Assembly: GCA_009908735.1 (NCBI GenBank)
Contig: JAAAOR010000011.1
Coordinates: 1 to 22,947 of the forward strand
DNA length: 22,947 bases
Reading direction: 5' to 3'
Source: Spirochaetota bacterium
GTDB lineage: Bacteria > Spirochaetota > Spirochaetia > DSM-27196 > PWMO01
Shown: positions 1-7,867 of the stretch, one piece after another
How the letters are laid out: each line of letters begins with the position of its first letter
Numbering within the stretch: position 1 is the stretch's first letter
Made by a program: the position numbers and the translations under genes
The notes under the pieces: model-generated
The model's input: only the letters and a program-made list of their open reading frames with translations
The model's database searches: none
What the model was told of the DNA's origin: nothing

Positions 1-72
1 CTGCAGATGCTGGATTCGATACGCTCCCGGTGTCGTGGCTCCTAAACCTCCACAGCGACCGTCTACGCCCAG

Positions 73-567
73 CTATCGAACTCCGGCACCCGCCTCAACC
101 AAACGTTGCACGATTGCCACGCTGCGGCGAGAGTTCCCGTAGCGCATCGCGATGTCGAGCGCTGTGTTGCCGCTAGTGTTCTCCGCCCGAACGTCGGCGC
201 CGGCACTGATGAGCGCATCCACGCTCTCGATTGACGGGACCGCACGGTGCAGCGGCGTGTTGGAAAGCGAATCGCGGGCGTCTACGTTAGCCCCCGCCTC
301 GAGGAGCAACGCGATGATGGCAGGATGCCCTACCGCGAGGTGCAGAGGAGTTCGTCCGAAGACATCCCGCGAGTTCACGTTTGCACCGTTGTCGATGAGT
401 GTCTGCACGACTTCCACATGTCCGTGTTGGGCCGCCCAGTGCAGCGGCGTGCGGGTGCGCCCCTGCGAGCATACAGGGGCGGCAAGCGCCACCCCGAGGA
501 TCAGGGAGAGGACTGTAATGCGTGTAATAGCGGCGACACGTGAGGTCGGCGTGAACTGACTGCTCAT
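73..567 (-). CDS. Secreted ankyrin-repeat protein
   Basis: The product is 164 residues. Residues 11-33 form a hydrophobic signal-type segment after a short positive N-terminus, so the protein is probably exported; a Cys at 33 (APVCSQG) gives at best a poor lipobox. Residues 37-164 hold about four ankyrin repeats, recognisable by TPLHWAAQHGH, TPLHLAV, TPLHRAV and TALDIAM, each followed by an LL/LI..GA(D/N)V helix-turn. The second and third repeats are slightly short. Ankyrin repeats mediate protein-protein contact; partner and role are unknown. The ATG at 567 has a GGGAG Shine-Dalgarno sequence five bases upstream. The gene is divergent from the GH13 gene with a 116-bp gap, and the stop is a TAG at 73-75. 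A periplasmic adaptor role is inference only. Confidence 0.85.
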   Translation of the reverse strand: MSSQFTPTSRVAAITRITVLSLILGVALAAPVCSQGRTRTPLHWAAQHGHVEVVQTLIDNGANVNSRDVFGRTPLHLAVGHPAIIALLLEAGANVDARDSLSNTPLHRAVPSIESVDALISAGADVRAENTSGNTALDIAMRYGNSRRSVAIVQRLVEAGAGVR

Positions 568-683
568 GCATACTCCCTTTTCTCAATCATCGGCAGCCCC
601 GGGGACAATTCAATCGGGTCTCGACGCAACTGCAGCGTCTCTTGACGCTTTTGCCGGTGACTGCGACGCTGTAACTCAAATAT

Positions 684-2363
684 ATGAGCTACAGCGCACG
701 CAGCTGGTGGAAAGAAGCAACCGCCTATCAGATCTATCCCCGCAGTTTCAGGGACTCCAACGGAGACGGCATCGGAGATCTCGCGGGTATAACCCAAAAG
801 CTTGATTACCTCGGCGAGCTCGGCATCGACCTTCTGTGGATTTCGCCGGTGTATCAGTCGCCAAATGCGGATAACGGTTACGACATCAGTGACTACCGTG
901 AAATTATGGACGAGTTCGGAACGATGGAGGACATGACCGAGCTCATCCATGCAGCCCACGGGCGGGGCATTCGCATTGTCATGGACCTCGTGGTAAACCA
1001 TACCTCGGATAGACACGCCTGGTTTCGCTCTTCGCGCTCCAATCCCGGTGGGCCCTATGGTGACTACTACATCTGGGCGGACGGACGCGAGGGTAGACCG
1101 CCCAATAACTGGCTCTCGGCATTCGGGGGTGAGGCATGGAGCTTCGATGTGCGACGCGGTCAGTACTATCTGCATATCTACACGCCGAACCAACCGGATC
1201 TCAACTGGGACAATCCCGGTCTGCGCGCAGACATCTACGCGATGATGCGTTTCTGGCTCGAGCGCGGTATCGACGGCTTCCGGATGGACGTCATAAACCA
1301 GATCTCCAAGCCCCCCTCGCTTCCCGACGACACGGCCCCGGCACCCGGAACGCGGCCAGGGTTTCGTCTCTATACGAATGGCCCCAACATTCACACGTAT
1401 ATTCAAGAAATGAATACCGAAGTCCTCTCACACTATGACGTCGTGACCATCGGTGAGATGCACGCCACAGGCACCGACGAGGCTCTCCGGTATGTGGCGC
1501 CGGAGCGCAACGAGCTGGACATGATTTTTCACTTCGAGCACATGCTCCTCGACGCGGGTCCCGGGGGGAAGTGGGACGTGCGACCGTGCGACCTCGATGA
1601 GCTCAAGTTCGTGCTCACCCGGTGGCAGCAGGCGCTGCACGGCAAGGGGTGGAACAGTCTCTTTCTCAACAATCATGACTATCCCCGTATGGTCTCGCGT
1701 TTCGGAGACGACGAGACGTATCGTGTGGAGTCGGCCAAACTGCTCGCAGGCGTGACATACCTCATGCAAGGCACCCCGTTTCTCTTCCAGGGTGAGGAGA
1801 TCGGCATGACCAATGCCCGCTTCGAGAGTATCGACTCCTACCGGGATGTGGAAACACTCAATTACTATGACGAACAACGCGCGGCAGGCGTGTCGGAAGA
1901 GGAGATTCTGCGGCGTATTCACCACGCGAGTCGGGACAACGCCCGCACGCCGTTTCAATGGAACGGAGGACCCGGCGCCGGGTTCACGACCGGAACTCCA
2001 TGGATTCCGCTCAACGATAACTACCGCAGTATCAACCTGGCGGCCCAGTGGGACGACCCGTACTCGGTGGTGAACTTCTACCGCAGTCTCATCCGCATTC
2101 GCAAGGAATCTTCTGTCGCGCTCTACGGTGATTTCGAGCTTGTGGAGGCGGCGGCCTCGCCGCTTTTCGTGTATCGGCGATGCACCGAGGGGCAAACCCT
2201 TACGGTGCTTGCAAACTTTTCCTCGGCGGAACACACCGTCCCGCCGGAAACCGTCGGAGGCACGCTCGCACTGGCGAACTACGTCGACCGCTCACCGAAT
2301 CTCCCTACGCTGCGCCCCTGGGAGCTGGTCGTACTCACCGCCGCGCCCGCATCGCGCCAATAA
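684..2363 (+). CDS. GH13 alpha-glucosidase, oligo-1,6-glucosidase type
   Basis: A 559-residue glycoside hydrolase family 13 enzyme of usual length with no signal peptide, so cytoplasmic; it should release glucose from the non-reducing end of short alpha-glucosides. The N-terminus (WWKEATAYQIYPRSF) is typical. Conserved regions are visible: region I DLVVNH at 101-106, region II GFRMDVIN at 199-205 with nucleophile Asp202, region III with acid/base Glu258 (IGEMH), region IV NNHD at 329-332 with Asp332, and QPDLNWDNP at 170-178. Val203 directly after the nucleophile is the residue associated with alpha-1,6 preference in this subfamily (Thr for alpha-1,4), so isomaltose-type substrates are favoured; trehalose-6-phosphate hydrolase is an alternative. 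A stop codon at 672-674 fixes ATG 684 as the first possible start, although no Shine-Dalgarno sequence is visible. The 3' end overlaps the convergent oxidoreductase gene by 29 bp. Confidence 0.95.
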   Translation: MSYSARSWWKEATAYQIYPRSFRDSNGDGIGDLAGITQKLDYLGELGIDLLWISPVYQSPNADNGYDISDYREIMDEFGTMEDMTELIHAAHGRGIRIVMDLVVNHTSDRHAWFRSSRSNPGGPYGDYYIWADGREGRPPNNWLSAFGGEAWSFDVRRGQYYLHIYTPNQPDLNWDNPGLRADIYAMMRFWLERGIDGFRMDVINQISKPPSLPDDTAPAPGTRPGFRLYTNGPNIHTYIQEMNTEVLSHYDVVTIGEMHATGTDEALRYVAPERNELDMIFHFEHMLLDAGPGGKWDVRPCDLDELKFVLTRWQQALHGKGWNSLFLNNHDYPRMVSRFGDDETYRVESAKLLAGVTYLMQGTPFLFQGEEIGMTNARFESIDSYRDVETLNYYDEQRAAGVSEEEILRRIHHASRDNARTPFQWNGGPGAGFTTGTPWIPLNDNYRSINLAAQWDDPYSVVNFYRSLIRIRKESSVALYGDFELVEAAASPLFVYRRCTEGQTLTVLANFSSAEHTVPPETVGGTLALANYVDRSPNLPTLRPWELVVLTAAPASRQ

Positions 2364-3321
2364 AGCGCATAACCGCAAGCCCGTCCATGGCGCTCGAGAC
2401 CGGCTCGTGTCCCGGGTCACGAGCGCAGCGGACGGCGTCCGCCATCATGTTGGCAAAGTAGCCGGTCTGTTCTATCACCGGCGCCTCATCGTGGTGCAGG
2501 GATCGGTATCCCTCGTAAAAACGACTCTCACCGCTCCCCTCGAAGCTCAAAACACCGTTTCCCACCCGGATCCGACCACGCTCGAAACTCAGCTCGAGCT
2601 CGAAGACAAGGTGATCGCGTTCGCTCCCAACCTCGATAACTACGGGAATCCGTTTGACGTTGCCGAAGAGGTAGGCCGACGACGTGCGACCGCGCATGCG
2701 CCCAAAGCGACGAGTTGGATAAGTGCGGCCTCCGACGAGGAAGTTGATGATATCTACCATATGGGTGCCGTCATGCAGCAAGACCTGATCATGGCGTCCC
2801 GGCCCGAAGTACAGTGTCCCCCGGACCGACAGAAGGCGGCCGTAGGTCTCGCGACGTATACAATCCCGAACGGCAAGGTAATCGGCGGAGTATCGGCGCT
2901 CGTGGTTGGTGATTACCGTTATGCGCCCCGAGCGATGAAGGCGCGCGATACGCTTCGCCGCGCCGAGTCTGTGCGCCAGCGGCTTCTCGCAGACGGCGAC
3001 GGTGGCGCCGCCCAGGCTTGCTGCTCGAACCATGCGATAGTGGGAATCGGGGTGCGTCGCGATACAGAGCACATCGGGGAGGGTATCTGCAACGAGCTCC
3101 TCGACATGGGGATAGATCGCATGACAGTTCCAACGCTCGCGAAAGGCGATACGCCGGTTTTCGTCGATATCGCAGCCGCCGACGAGCTCACAATCAGGGT
3201 TCGCCGCGATGGCCCCTGCATGAGTCGCCGGCTTTTCGCGCAGCTCATCACCTTCGAGAAGGCTCCCGATACGACCGAGACCTACGACGGCACACCGTAT
3301 TCTGTCGTCACTGTCGGTCAC
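2335..3321 (-). CDS. Gfo/Idh/MocA family NAD(P)-dependent oxidoreductase
   Basis: A 328-residue cytoplasmic dehydrogenase of the Gfo/Idh/MocA family, which oxidises or reduces sugars, inositols and related polyols with NAD(P). The Rossmann fingerprint GLGRIG is at 14-19, the acidic residue ending the second strand is Asp51 (GGCDID), the catalytic-lysine motif is CEKP at 111-114, and GTHMVD at 185-190 supplies the His187/Asp190 pair typical of the C-terminal domain. The substrate cannot be read from the sequence. The start is GTG at 3321, overlapping the TGA of the STAS gene (GTGA), so translation is probably coupled; it is the last gene of the operon beginning at 6441. The 3' end overlaps the convergent GH13 gene by 29 bp, so a shared role in carbohydrate use is possible but not shown. 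Confidence 0.92.
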   Translation of the reverse strand: MTDSDDRIRCAVVGLGRIGSLLEGDELREKPATHAGAIAANPDCELVGGCDIDENRRIAFRERWNCHAIYPHVEELVADTLPDVLCIATHPDSHYRMVRAASLGGATVAVCEKPLAHRLGAAKRIARLHRSGRITVITNHERRYSADYLAVRDCIRRETYGRLLSVRGTLYFGPGRHDQVLLHDGTHMVDIINFLVGGRTYPTRRFGRMRGRTSSAYLFGNVKRIPVVIEVGSERDHLVFELELSFERGRIRVGNGVLSFEGSGESRFYEGYRSLHHDEAPVIEQTGYFANMMADAVRCARDPGHEPVSSAMDGLAVMRFIGAMRARR

Positions 3322-3866
3322 CCGAGGAACACCTGCCCGTCGTCATCGACAAGGAGAATTGTCTTGCAGCTCGAGCACCGAAATCGACCCGCGCGCTGGG
3401 CACGCAGCCGCGACGAGCACACGGGACAGGCAAAGCTGCGGGGGAACGGTGTGACGCGCCTGCGTGCGCGCCCAGACTCGAGAACGCGGCGCGCGTGGTC
3501 AACGTCATCGGCGAAGGCGAAAAACTCGCTAAAGCCGAGAATCTGAAAAACTTCGTAAACCTTCGGTTGCACCTGCACGAGCGCGATGTCGCCACTCTTT
3601 GACTCGAGCACCTTTAGGAAAGCCACAAAGGTACCAATGCCCGTGCTGGAGATGTAGGCAAGCCCGCCGCAGTGAAAGACGAGCCGGTGGTACCCGCTCT
3701 CTATCACCTGGTTTATACGTCGCTGGAACTGGTGAGAATTGTAGGTGTCGATATAGCCTTTGAGGTGAAAGACGGCTCCACCCTCGACGCCCTCGAGCTC
3801 CGTGGCCTCGATCGTGAGGCTGTCGACGGATTCCTTGCTGAAGTTTGCGATCGGCCTGCTACTCAC
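3318..3866 (-). CDS. STAS-domain protein with C-terminal zinc ribbon
   Basis: A 182-residue protein. Residues about 18-125 form a STAS (anti-sigma factor antagonist) domain; AYISSTGIGTF at 70-80 matches the phosphorylation loop, with Ser74 in the place of the phosphoserine of SpoIIAA. Residues 147-182 carry CPVC and CSSC (Cys147, 150, 164, 167), a rubredoxin-like zinc ribbon, which is an unusual attachment to a STAS domain. The GTG at 3866 is chosen because it follows a purine-rich GGGGGAGGAG sequence and leaves a 43-bp gap to birA. A TTG at 3941 would add 25 unconvincing residues and overlap birA. It probably acts as a phospho-switch binding an anti-sigma factor kinase or another partner; no kinase or phosphatase gene is adjacent. 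The following gene starts on this gene's stop codon. Confidence 0.88.
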   Translation of the reverse strand: MSSRPIANFSKESVDSLTIEATELEGVEGGAVFHLKGYIDTYNSHQFQRRINQVIESGYHRLVFHCGGLAYISSTGIGTFVAFLKVLESKSGDIALVQVQPKVYEVFQILGFSEFFAFADDVDHARRVLESGRARRRVTPFPRSFACPVCSSRLRAQRAGRFRCSSCKTILLVDDDGQVFLG

Positions 3867-3909
3867 TGCTCCTCCCCCGTCTCTCCACCGCCCATGGGAG
3901 TATAGCAGC

Positions 3910-4689
3910 TCAAACGCTATTCGAGAACCCGCTTTCGACAACGGTTACGTCCCCTGCGCCGACCTTCACGGTCTCGCCCTGCTCGTCCTCGAGGATGAGC
4001 GCACCGTACATGTCTACGCCGGTCGCCCTGCCCGTTATCACGCCGCCGCGGCTGCGAACACTGATTCTCCGCTCTAGCGTCGTGAGGAGCGCCGTCCAGC
4101 GCTGCTGCAGCCCTTGGTCGAGCCGCCACCGATCGAACTCTCGAGCGACCGCGCCCACGAGCACCTCCCGGTCGATACCCTCCGCATTCGGCGTATGCCG
4201 GGAAATACTCGTCGCACGACGCAACAGCTCCTCCGCTGCGCCGCCTATGGCCGCGAAGTTCAGATCGACGTTTATACCAATTCCCACGATATAGAAAGTC
4301 TTCTCGGCGACGGTCTGATGCTCGATGAGGATGCCGGCCACTTTGCGCCCGTCGATTTCCACATCATTCGGCCACTTCAGCCCCACGGCCCCCTCTACGA
4401 GCGGCTGTATAGCGGCGGCGGTGGCAACCCCCGATGCCTGCGGGAGCCCGGCGGGCGACTCGGCCCCCACCACGAGGCTCATAGCGATCGCCGTGCCGGG
4501 AGGCGTCTCCCAACGCCGTCCGAACCGACCGCGTCCGGCCGTCTGCTCATCGGCAACAACGACGGCGCCCGGCGGCGGGGGACTATTGCTCTGCAGCCAC
4601 GCACGCGCTGCAGCATTGGTACTGTCGACAGACTCGTAGAAATGCACCGGTCGTCCGGCAAGCTCCCGGGTCAGTCGCTCGGCGTTCAT
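3910..4689 (-). CDS. birA: Biotin--[acetyl-CoA-carboxylase] ligase
   Basis: Biotin protein ligase makes biotinyl-AMP and attaches biotin to a lysine of carboxyl-carrier domains in the cytoplasm. The 259-residue product shows STNAAAR (23-29), the biotinyl-AMP loop GRGRFGRRW (52-60), KWPNDV (105-110) and KVAGILIE (116-123), with Lys116 at the position of the conserved active-site lysine. A short SH3-like C-terminal domain follows (about 212-255). There is no N-terminal helix-turn-helix, so it is a monofunctional, non-repressor ligase. The ATG at 4689 overlaps the hslO stop (ATGA), which decides the start; an upstream TTG-type start inside hslO would add 27 residues without family similarity. 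It sits in the operon between hslO and the STAS gene. Confidence 0.94.
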   Translation of the reverse strand: MNAERLTRELAGRPVHFYESVDSTNAAARAWLQSNSPPPPGAVVVADEQTAGRGRFGRRWETPPGTAIAMSLVVGAESPAGLPQASGVATAAAIQPLVEGAVGLKWPNDVEIDGRKVAGILIEHQTVAEKTFYIVGIGINVDLNFAAIGGAAEELLRRATSISRHTPNAEGIDREVLVGAVAREFDRWRLDQGLQQRWTALLTTLERRISVRSRGGVITGRATGVDMYGALILEDEQGETVKVGAGDVTVVESGFSNSV

Positions 4690-5630
4690 CCGGCCTGAGG
4701 GCTCGCCTCGCGGCGAAGATCCGCGACAGCTTCTTTGCTGAACTCGTATGTACTTCCGCAGTTCCAGCACGTCGTTTTTAGCGGAAGTGGTCCGTTTTCC
4801 TGTATGTCGGCGAGCTCTTCCGCTCCGAGCGCCACCAGAAACCGGGAGAAGCGCTCGCGACTACAGGGGCAGCTAAACTCTACCCCACGCGTTCCCACGA
4901 TTTCCGGGGAAAACTCACCGAAATGGTTGTGAACAACGTGTGCCGTCGTATCGCCGGATGAGAAGAGCTGCCCGAGGGACGGAAGGTCCTGTATGATCTC
5001 TTCGAGCTCGACCCTGGTATCTTCGGTCGCGTCCGGCATGGCCTGGACCATTAAACCCCCGGCGCCCGTGACCCTCCCGTCCTCGTCAAACTGTATGCTG
5101 AGGTTGAACGCCGTGGGCGTCTGCTCTGAGCGGAGAAAGTAGTTGGCAAGGTCCTTGGCAATGCTCTGGTATTCCAGTTCGACCTGGCCGGTGTAGGGCA
5201 CGTAGGCTCCCTGCGGAAAACGCGTCACCGAGAGGAAGCCGCTACCGATGAACGGACCGGTATCGAAGCTCTCCAGCGGCTCGTCAAGCTCGATGGAGTC
5301 GTTTCTGAGGTAGCCGCGCACCTCGCCATGGACGTTGGACTCTACGGTAATGCCCCCGACGGGTCCGTCGCCCTGGAAGGACAGCGACATGCGGTCCTTG
5401 CTCTTCATCTGGGAGGTCAGAAGGCCGGCAGCAAGGTATGCATGTCCAAGTAACAGGGTTTCGAGCACGCCGATGTCATGGTTGGCACGCATCTGGTTTA
5501 CCAGTTGCGTGCCGTTGAGCACTGCCCCGCGTACAGATCCTTCGTTCAGAAGGAACACGTCCATGCCGTCTCGGCTTATATCGTCGAGGTGCTGATTCAG
5601 CGTTTCGTCTTTGATTTCGTGAAGTCTCAT
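4686..5630 (-). CDS. hslO: Hsp33 redox-regulated holdase chaperone
   Basis: A 314-residue protein of the Hsp33 family, a cytoplasmic holdase switched on by oxidation and unfolding of a C-terminal zinc domain. The four zinc cysteines are present as CPC (Cys254, Cys256) in SCPCSRERF and CWNC (Cys288, Cys291), the CXC...CXXC pattern of the redox switch. The N-terminal domain shows the expected GDGPVGGITVE and GYLRN segments. The start ATG at 5630 gives MRLHEIKDE and leaves 34 bp to the upstream ADP-ribosylglycohydrolase; a longer version from 5738 would overlap that gene by 74 bp and begins with residues unlike the family. The length is at the upper end of the usual range. It is translationally coupled to birA through an ATGA overlap. 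Confidence 0.95.
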   Translation of the reverse strand: MRLHEIKDETLNQHLDDISRDGMDVFLLNEGSVRGAVLNGTQLVNQMRANHDIGVLETLLLGHAYLAAGLLTSQMKSKDRMSLSFQGDGPVGGITVESNVHGEVRGYLRNDSIELDEPLESFDTGPFIGSGFLSVTRFPQGAYVPYTGQVELEYQSIAKDLANYFLRSEQTPTAFNLSIQFDEDGRVTGAGGLMVQAMPDATEDTRVELEEIIQDLPSLGQLFSSGDTTAHVVHNHFGEFSPEIVGTRGVEFSCPCSRERFSRFLVALGAEELADIQENGPLPLKTTCWNCGSTYEFSKEAVADLRREASPQAG

Positions 5631-5664
5631 GCGGTTTCCAATTTCGACACGTGCGCCCCCTGGG

Positions 5665-6441
5665 TCAAGTCCGAAGAAACCGATCACAGAACCGGTCATT
5701 GATGTCGAGCAATTCGGCCGGCATCCGCTCCCGGACATGCTTCTCGAGCTCGGCTGTTATACGTCGATCGTGCGCCTGGGCAATACTTGCCCCGATACAG
5801 GCCTGGGTATCGCTGTCACCGCCGAGTGATACCGCACTTCTTACCGTATCCTCGACGGTGCGCCCTTCGAGAAACGCAATAATGGATTCGGGCACGGAGC
5901 CTTGACAGGTGACGTCGAAGGAGTAGCCCGGACGTATATCCGATAGGCTGCGCGAGAGATCGTAGCCAAAGCGCTCGGTGATCTCGCCCGCGATGTCGTC
6001 CGGGTCGGTGCCGGTGCGGGCCCGAAACAGGGCGAGCGCTGTTGCCTGCGCGCCCCTGATACCTTCGGCATGACTGTGAGTGCACGCAGCGCTCTGCTCG
6101 GCCTGGCTGAGCACCTCTTCGGCCGTATCAAAGGCCCATCCCACGGGACTCACGCGCATCGCCGAGCCGTTTCCGAAGCTGTTGTAGGGTCCGGCCGCGT
6201 CGGAGATGAACCATCCGCGGAAGTTCCCGCCGTATCCGGCGTGTGGGTAGCGGCGCGCAAGGTCTCGATACAGCTCTGCATAGTTACCGCCGGAGAGGAT
6301 GGCCTCGGCGGTCGCCATCGTGAGCACCGTATCGTCGGTAAACCGGGCGCGTGAGTCGATCAGTGGGAAGTCCGTACTCTTGGTGGGGCGTCCCTCGTAG
6401 ATCGAGCCGACCACATCACCGACAGCTGCTGCGAGTATCAT
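5665..6441 (-). CDS. ADP-ribosylglycohydrolase family protein
   Basis: A 258-residue cytoplasmic protein of the ADP-ribosyl-glycohydrolase (DraG/ARH) family, which uses two metal ions to remove ADP-ribose from proteins or small molecules. It shows the family's N-terminal AAAVGDVVGS, the metal-site motif FTDDT (34-38), GNGSAMR (90-96) and the C-terminal GGDSDTQA (207-214) carrying Asp209 and Asp211. The substrate (arginine-linked ADP-ribose, O-acetyl-ADP-ribose or another) cannot be decided. The ATG at 6441 has a strong GGGAGGG Shine-Dalgarno sequence about six bases upstream; a longer reading to 6600 would invade the divergent gene's promoter side. It is the first gene of a five-gene operon with hslO, birA, STAS and the oxidoreductase. 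No nitrogenase genes or ADP-ribosyltransferase are nearby. Confidence 0.93.
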   Translation of the reverse strand: MILAAAVGDVVGSIYEGRPTKSTDFPLIDSRARFTDDTVLTMATAEAILSGGNYAELYRDLARRYPHAGYGGNFRGWFISDAAGPYNSFGNGSAMRVSPVGWAFDTAEEVLSQAEQSAACTHSHAEGIRGAQATALALFRARTGTDPDDIAGEITERFGYDLSRSLSDIRPGYSFDVTCQGSVPESIIAFLEGRTVEDTVRSAVSLGGDSDTQACIGASIAQAHDRRITAELEKHVRERMPAELLDINDRFCDRFLRT

Positions 6442-6563
6442 TTTGGCCCTCCCTCTCTCAAAACCTACTACGTGGAGGGTTTTTCGTGAACGATCTGTTG
6501 CCGCAGACGACCCGATTGACGAATTTGTATGGAATAAGTACGCGCCACGAAGGAATTGGATTG

Positions 6564-7847
6564 ATGCCGGAGCCCAGTACCCTGACCTTTCATAATACAT
6601 TCACCAAACGACGCGAAGCTTTTGTTCCGAGGTCCAAAGACGCGGTGCGCATGTTCACCTGCGGGCCCTCGGTCTACCGCCGGCAGCACCTGGGAAACTA
6701 TCGGACCTTCCTCTTCGAAGACGTGCTGCAGCGCTACCTCGAATACCGCGGGTATCACGTAAAGCGGGGTATAAACTTCACCGATGTCGAAGACAAGGCT
6801 ATCGAGGAGGCCAAAGCCTACGGGAGGACTCTGACCGAGCTCACCCAACCGGTCATCGACGAGTTCCTGGATTCAGCGCGCAAGCTCGGGATCAAGCTCC
6901 CCGAGGGCGAAATACCCCGAGCCACAACGTCCGTAGAGGAAGCAGTAGGCATCATAGAGACCCTCGTCGAGCGGGGCCACGCCTATCACCACGACGGGAA
7001 CGTCTATTTCGATCCCCTTACCTTCGAGGGCTTCGGTGAGGTGTTCGGACTCGATATGAGCCGGTGGCCCAAGAGACGCTATCGATTCTCGCGCGATACC
7101 TACGAGGGGCTGCGCTGGAACCTCGGCGACTTCATCCTCTGGCACGGCAATCTCGAGGACGACGGGTTCTCCTGGAACACGCGCCTCGGCCGGGGACGCC
7201 CGGCGTGGAACGTTCAGGACCCTGCAATGATCTCGCGCGTACTGGGCTACGAGATCGACATCCACTGCGGCGGCATCGACAACGTGTACCGGCACCACGA
7301 CTACAATCGCGCCGTAATGGAAGGGGTGACGGGAACCGAGTTCTGCCACTACTGGGTTCACGGCGAGCATCTGCTCCTCGAGGGTCGAAAAATGTCGAAG
7401 TCCACCGGCAACGTCATGTATCCAGGGGATCTCCTCGAGAAAGGTTACAGCCCCGAAACATTGCGCTTCGCCCTGATCTACGGGCACTACCGCAAGCGAC
7501 TGAACATGACCGACAATCGCCTCGAAGAGCGTAGCGCGAAGCTCGAAAAGCTCCGTGACCTCGCGGCACGTGCTACCGAACCCATCCGCGCCTCCACGGC
7601 GCGAATCGCGCGTCCGGAGTCCGAGGCTCACCGCAGCGATCGCATAATCGAAGAAATTCCGCGTCAATTCGCGCTCAACATGGACAACGATCTGCAGCTC
7701 GGGCGAGCTGTCGACGACCTCATGGGAGTGCTCGAGCACATCGTCCGCCGCGGCAGAACCTACGGATTAAGCGCCGACCAGGCCGCTCGTGTGCGTGAGC
7801 ATCTCGCGGCCGTGGATAGCGTGCTCAGAGTAATCCTCAGCGGATAG
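6564..7847 (+). CDS. Cysteinyl-tRNA synthetase-like class I ligase, altered zinc site and truncated C-terminus
   Basis: The 427-residue product is clearly related to CysRS: CGPSVY at 33-38, HLGN at 42-45 (HIGH signature), NFTDVEDK at 71-78, DIHCGGID at 232-239 and KMSKS at 276-280. It differs at the zinc site that binds the cysteine thiol. Of the E. coli ligands Cys28, Cys209, His234 and Glu238, the first is kept (Cys33) and the third is kept (His244), but the second is Asp219 (WNVQDPAM replaces WHIECSAM) and the fourth is Asn248 (HHDYN replaces HHENE). It also ends right after the helical bundle, lacking the usual terminal domain (KDW..AD.IRD.L...GTTW) that reads the anticodon. It may charge a different amino acid, act on a small molecule as MshC does, or be a degenerate CysRS. 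The ATG at 6564 follows AAGGA; in-frame sequence upstream is not conserved. Divergent from the ADP-ribosylglycohydrolase gene. Confidence 0.85.
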   Translation: MPEPSTLTFHNTFTKRREAFVPRSKDAVRMFTCGPSVYRRQHLGNYRTFLFEDVLQRYLEYRGYHVKRGINFTDVEDKAIEEAKAYGRTLTELTQPVIDEFLDSARKLGIKLPEGEIPRATTSVEEAVGIIETLVERGHAYHHDGNVYFDPLTFEGFGEVFGLDMSRWPKRRYRFSRDTYEGLRWNLGDFILWHGNLEDDGFSWNTRLGRGRPAWNVQDPAMISRVLGYEIDIHCGGIDNVYRHHDYNRAVMEGVTGTEFCHYWVHGEHLLLEGRKMSKSTGNVMYPGDLLEKGYSPETLRFALIYGHYRKRLNMTDNRLEERSAKLEKLRDLAARATEPIRASTARIARPESEAHRSDRIIEEIPRQFALNMDNDLQLGRAVDDLMGVLEHIVRRGRTYGLSADQAARVREHLAAVDSVLRVILSG

Positions 7848-7867
7848 CTCGGCCCGTCGGCAAACCC

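Noticed and set aside
1..6. CTGCAG at the very start of the window
   Set aside because: A PstI site at the edge might hint at a clone boundary, but it is equally a chance hexamer. The first 72 bases show no gene that I can support.
564..1406. Minus-strand open frame opposite the start of the GH13 gene
   Set aside because: It overlaps GH13 catalytic regions and lacks any domain; judged a shadow frame.
2128..3546. Long plus-strand open frame opposite the oxidoreductase gene
   Set aside because: The translation is Arg/Pro/Ser-rich with no family motif, while the minus strand shows clear Gfo/Idh/MocA motifs; it is a high-GC shadow frame.
6460..6483. Inverted repeat AAAACC/GGTTTT between the divergent ADP-ribosylglycohydrolase and CysRS-like genes
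   Set aside because: Six-base AT-rich arms with a 12-base loop are too weak to call an operator or terminator.
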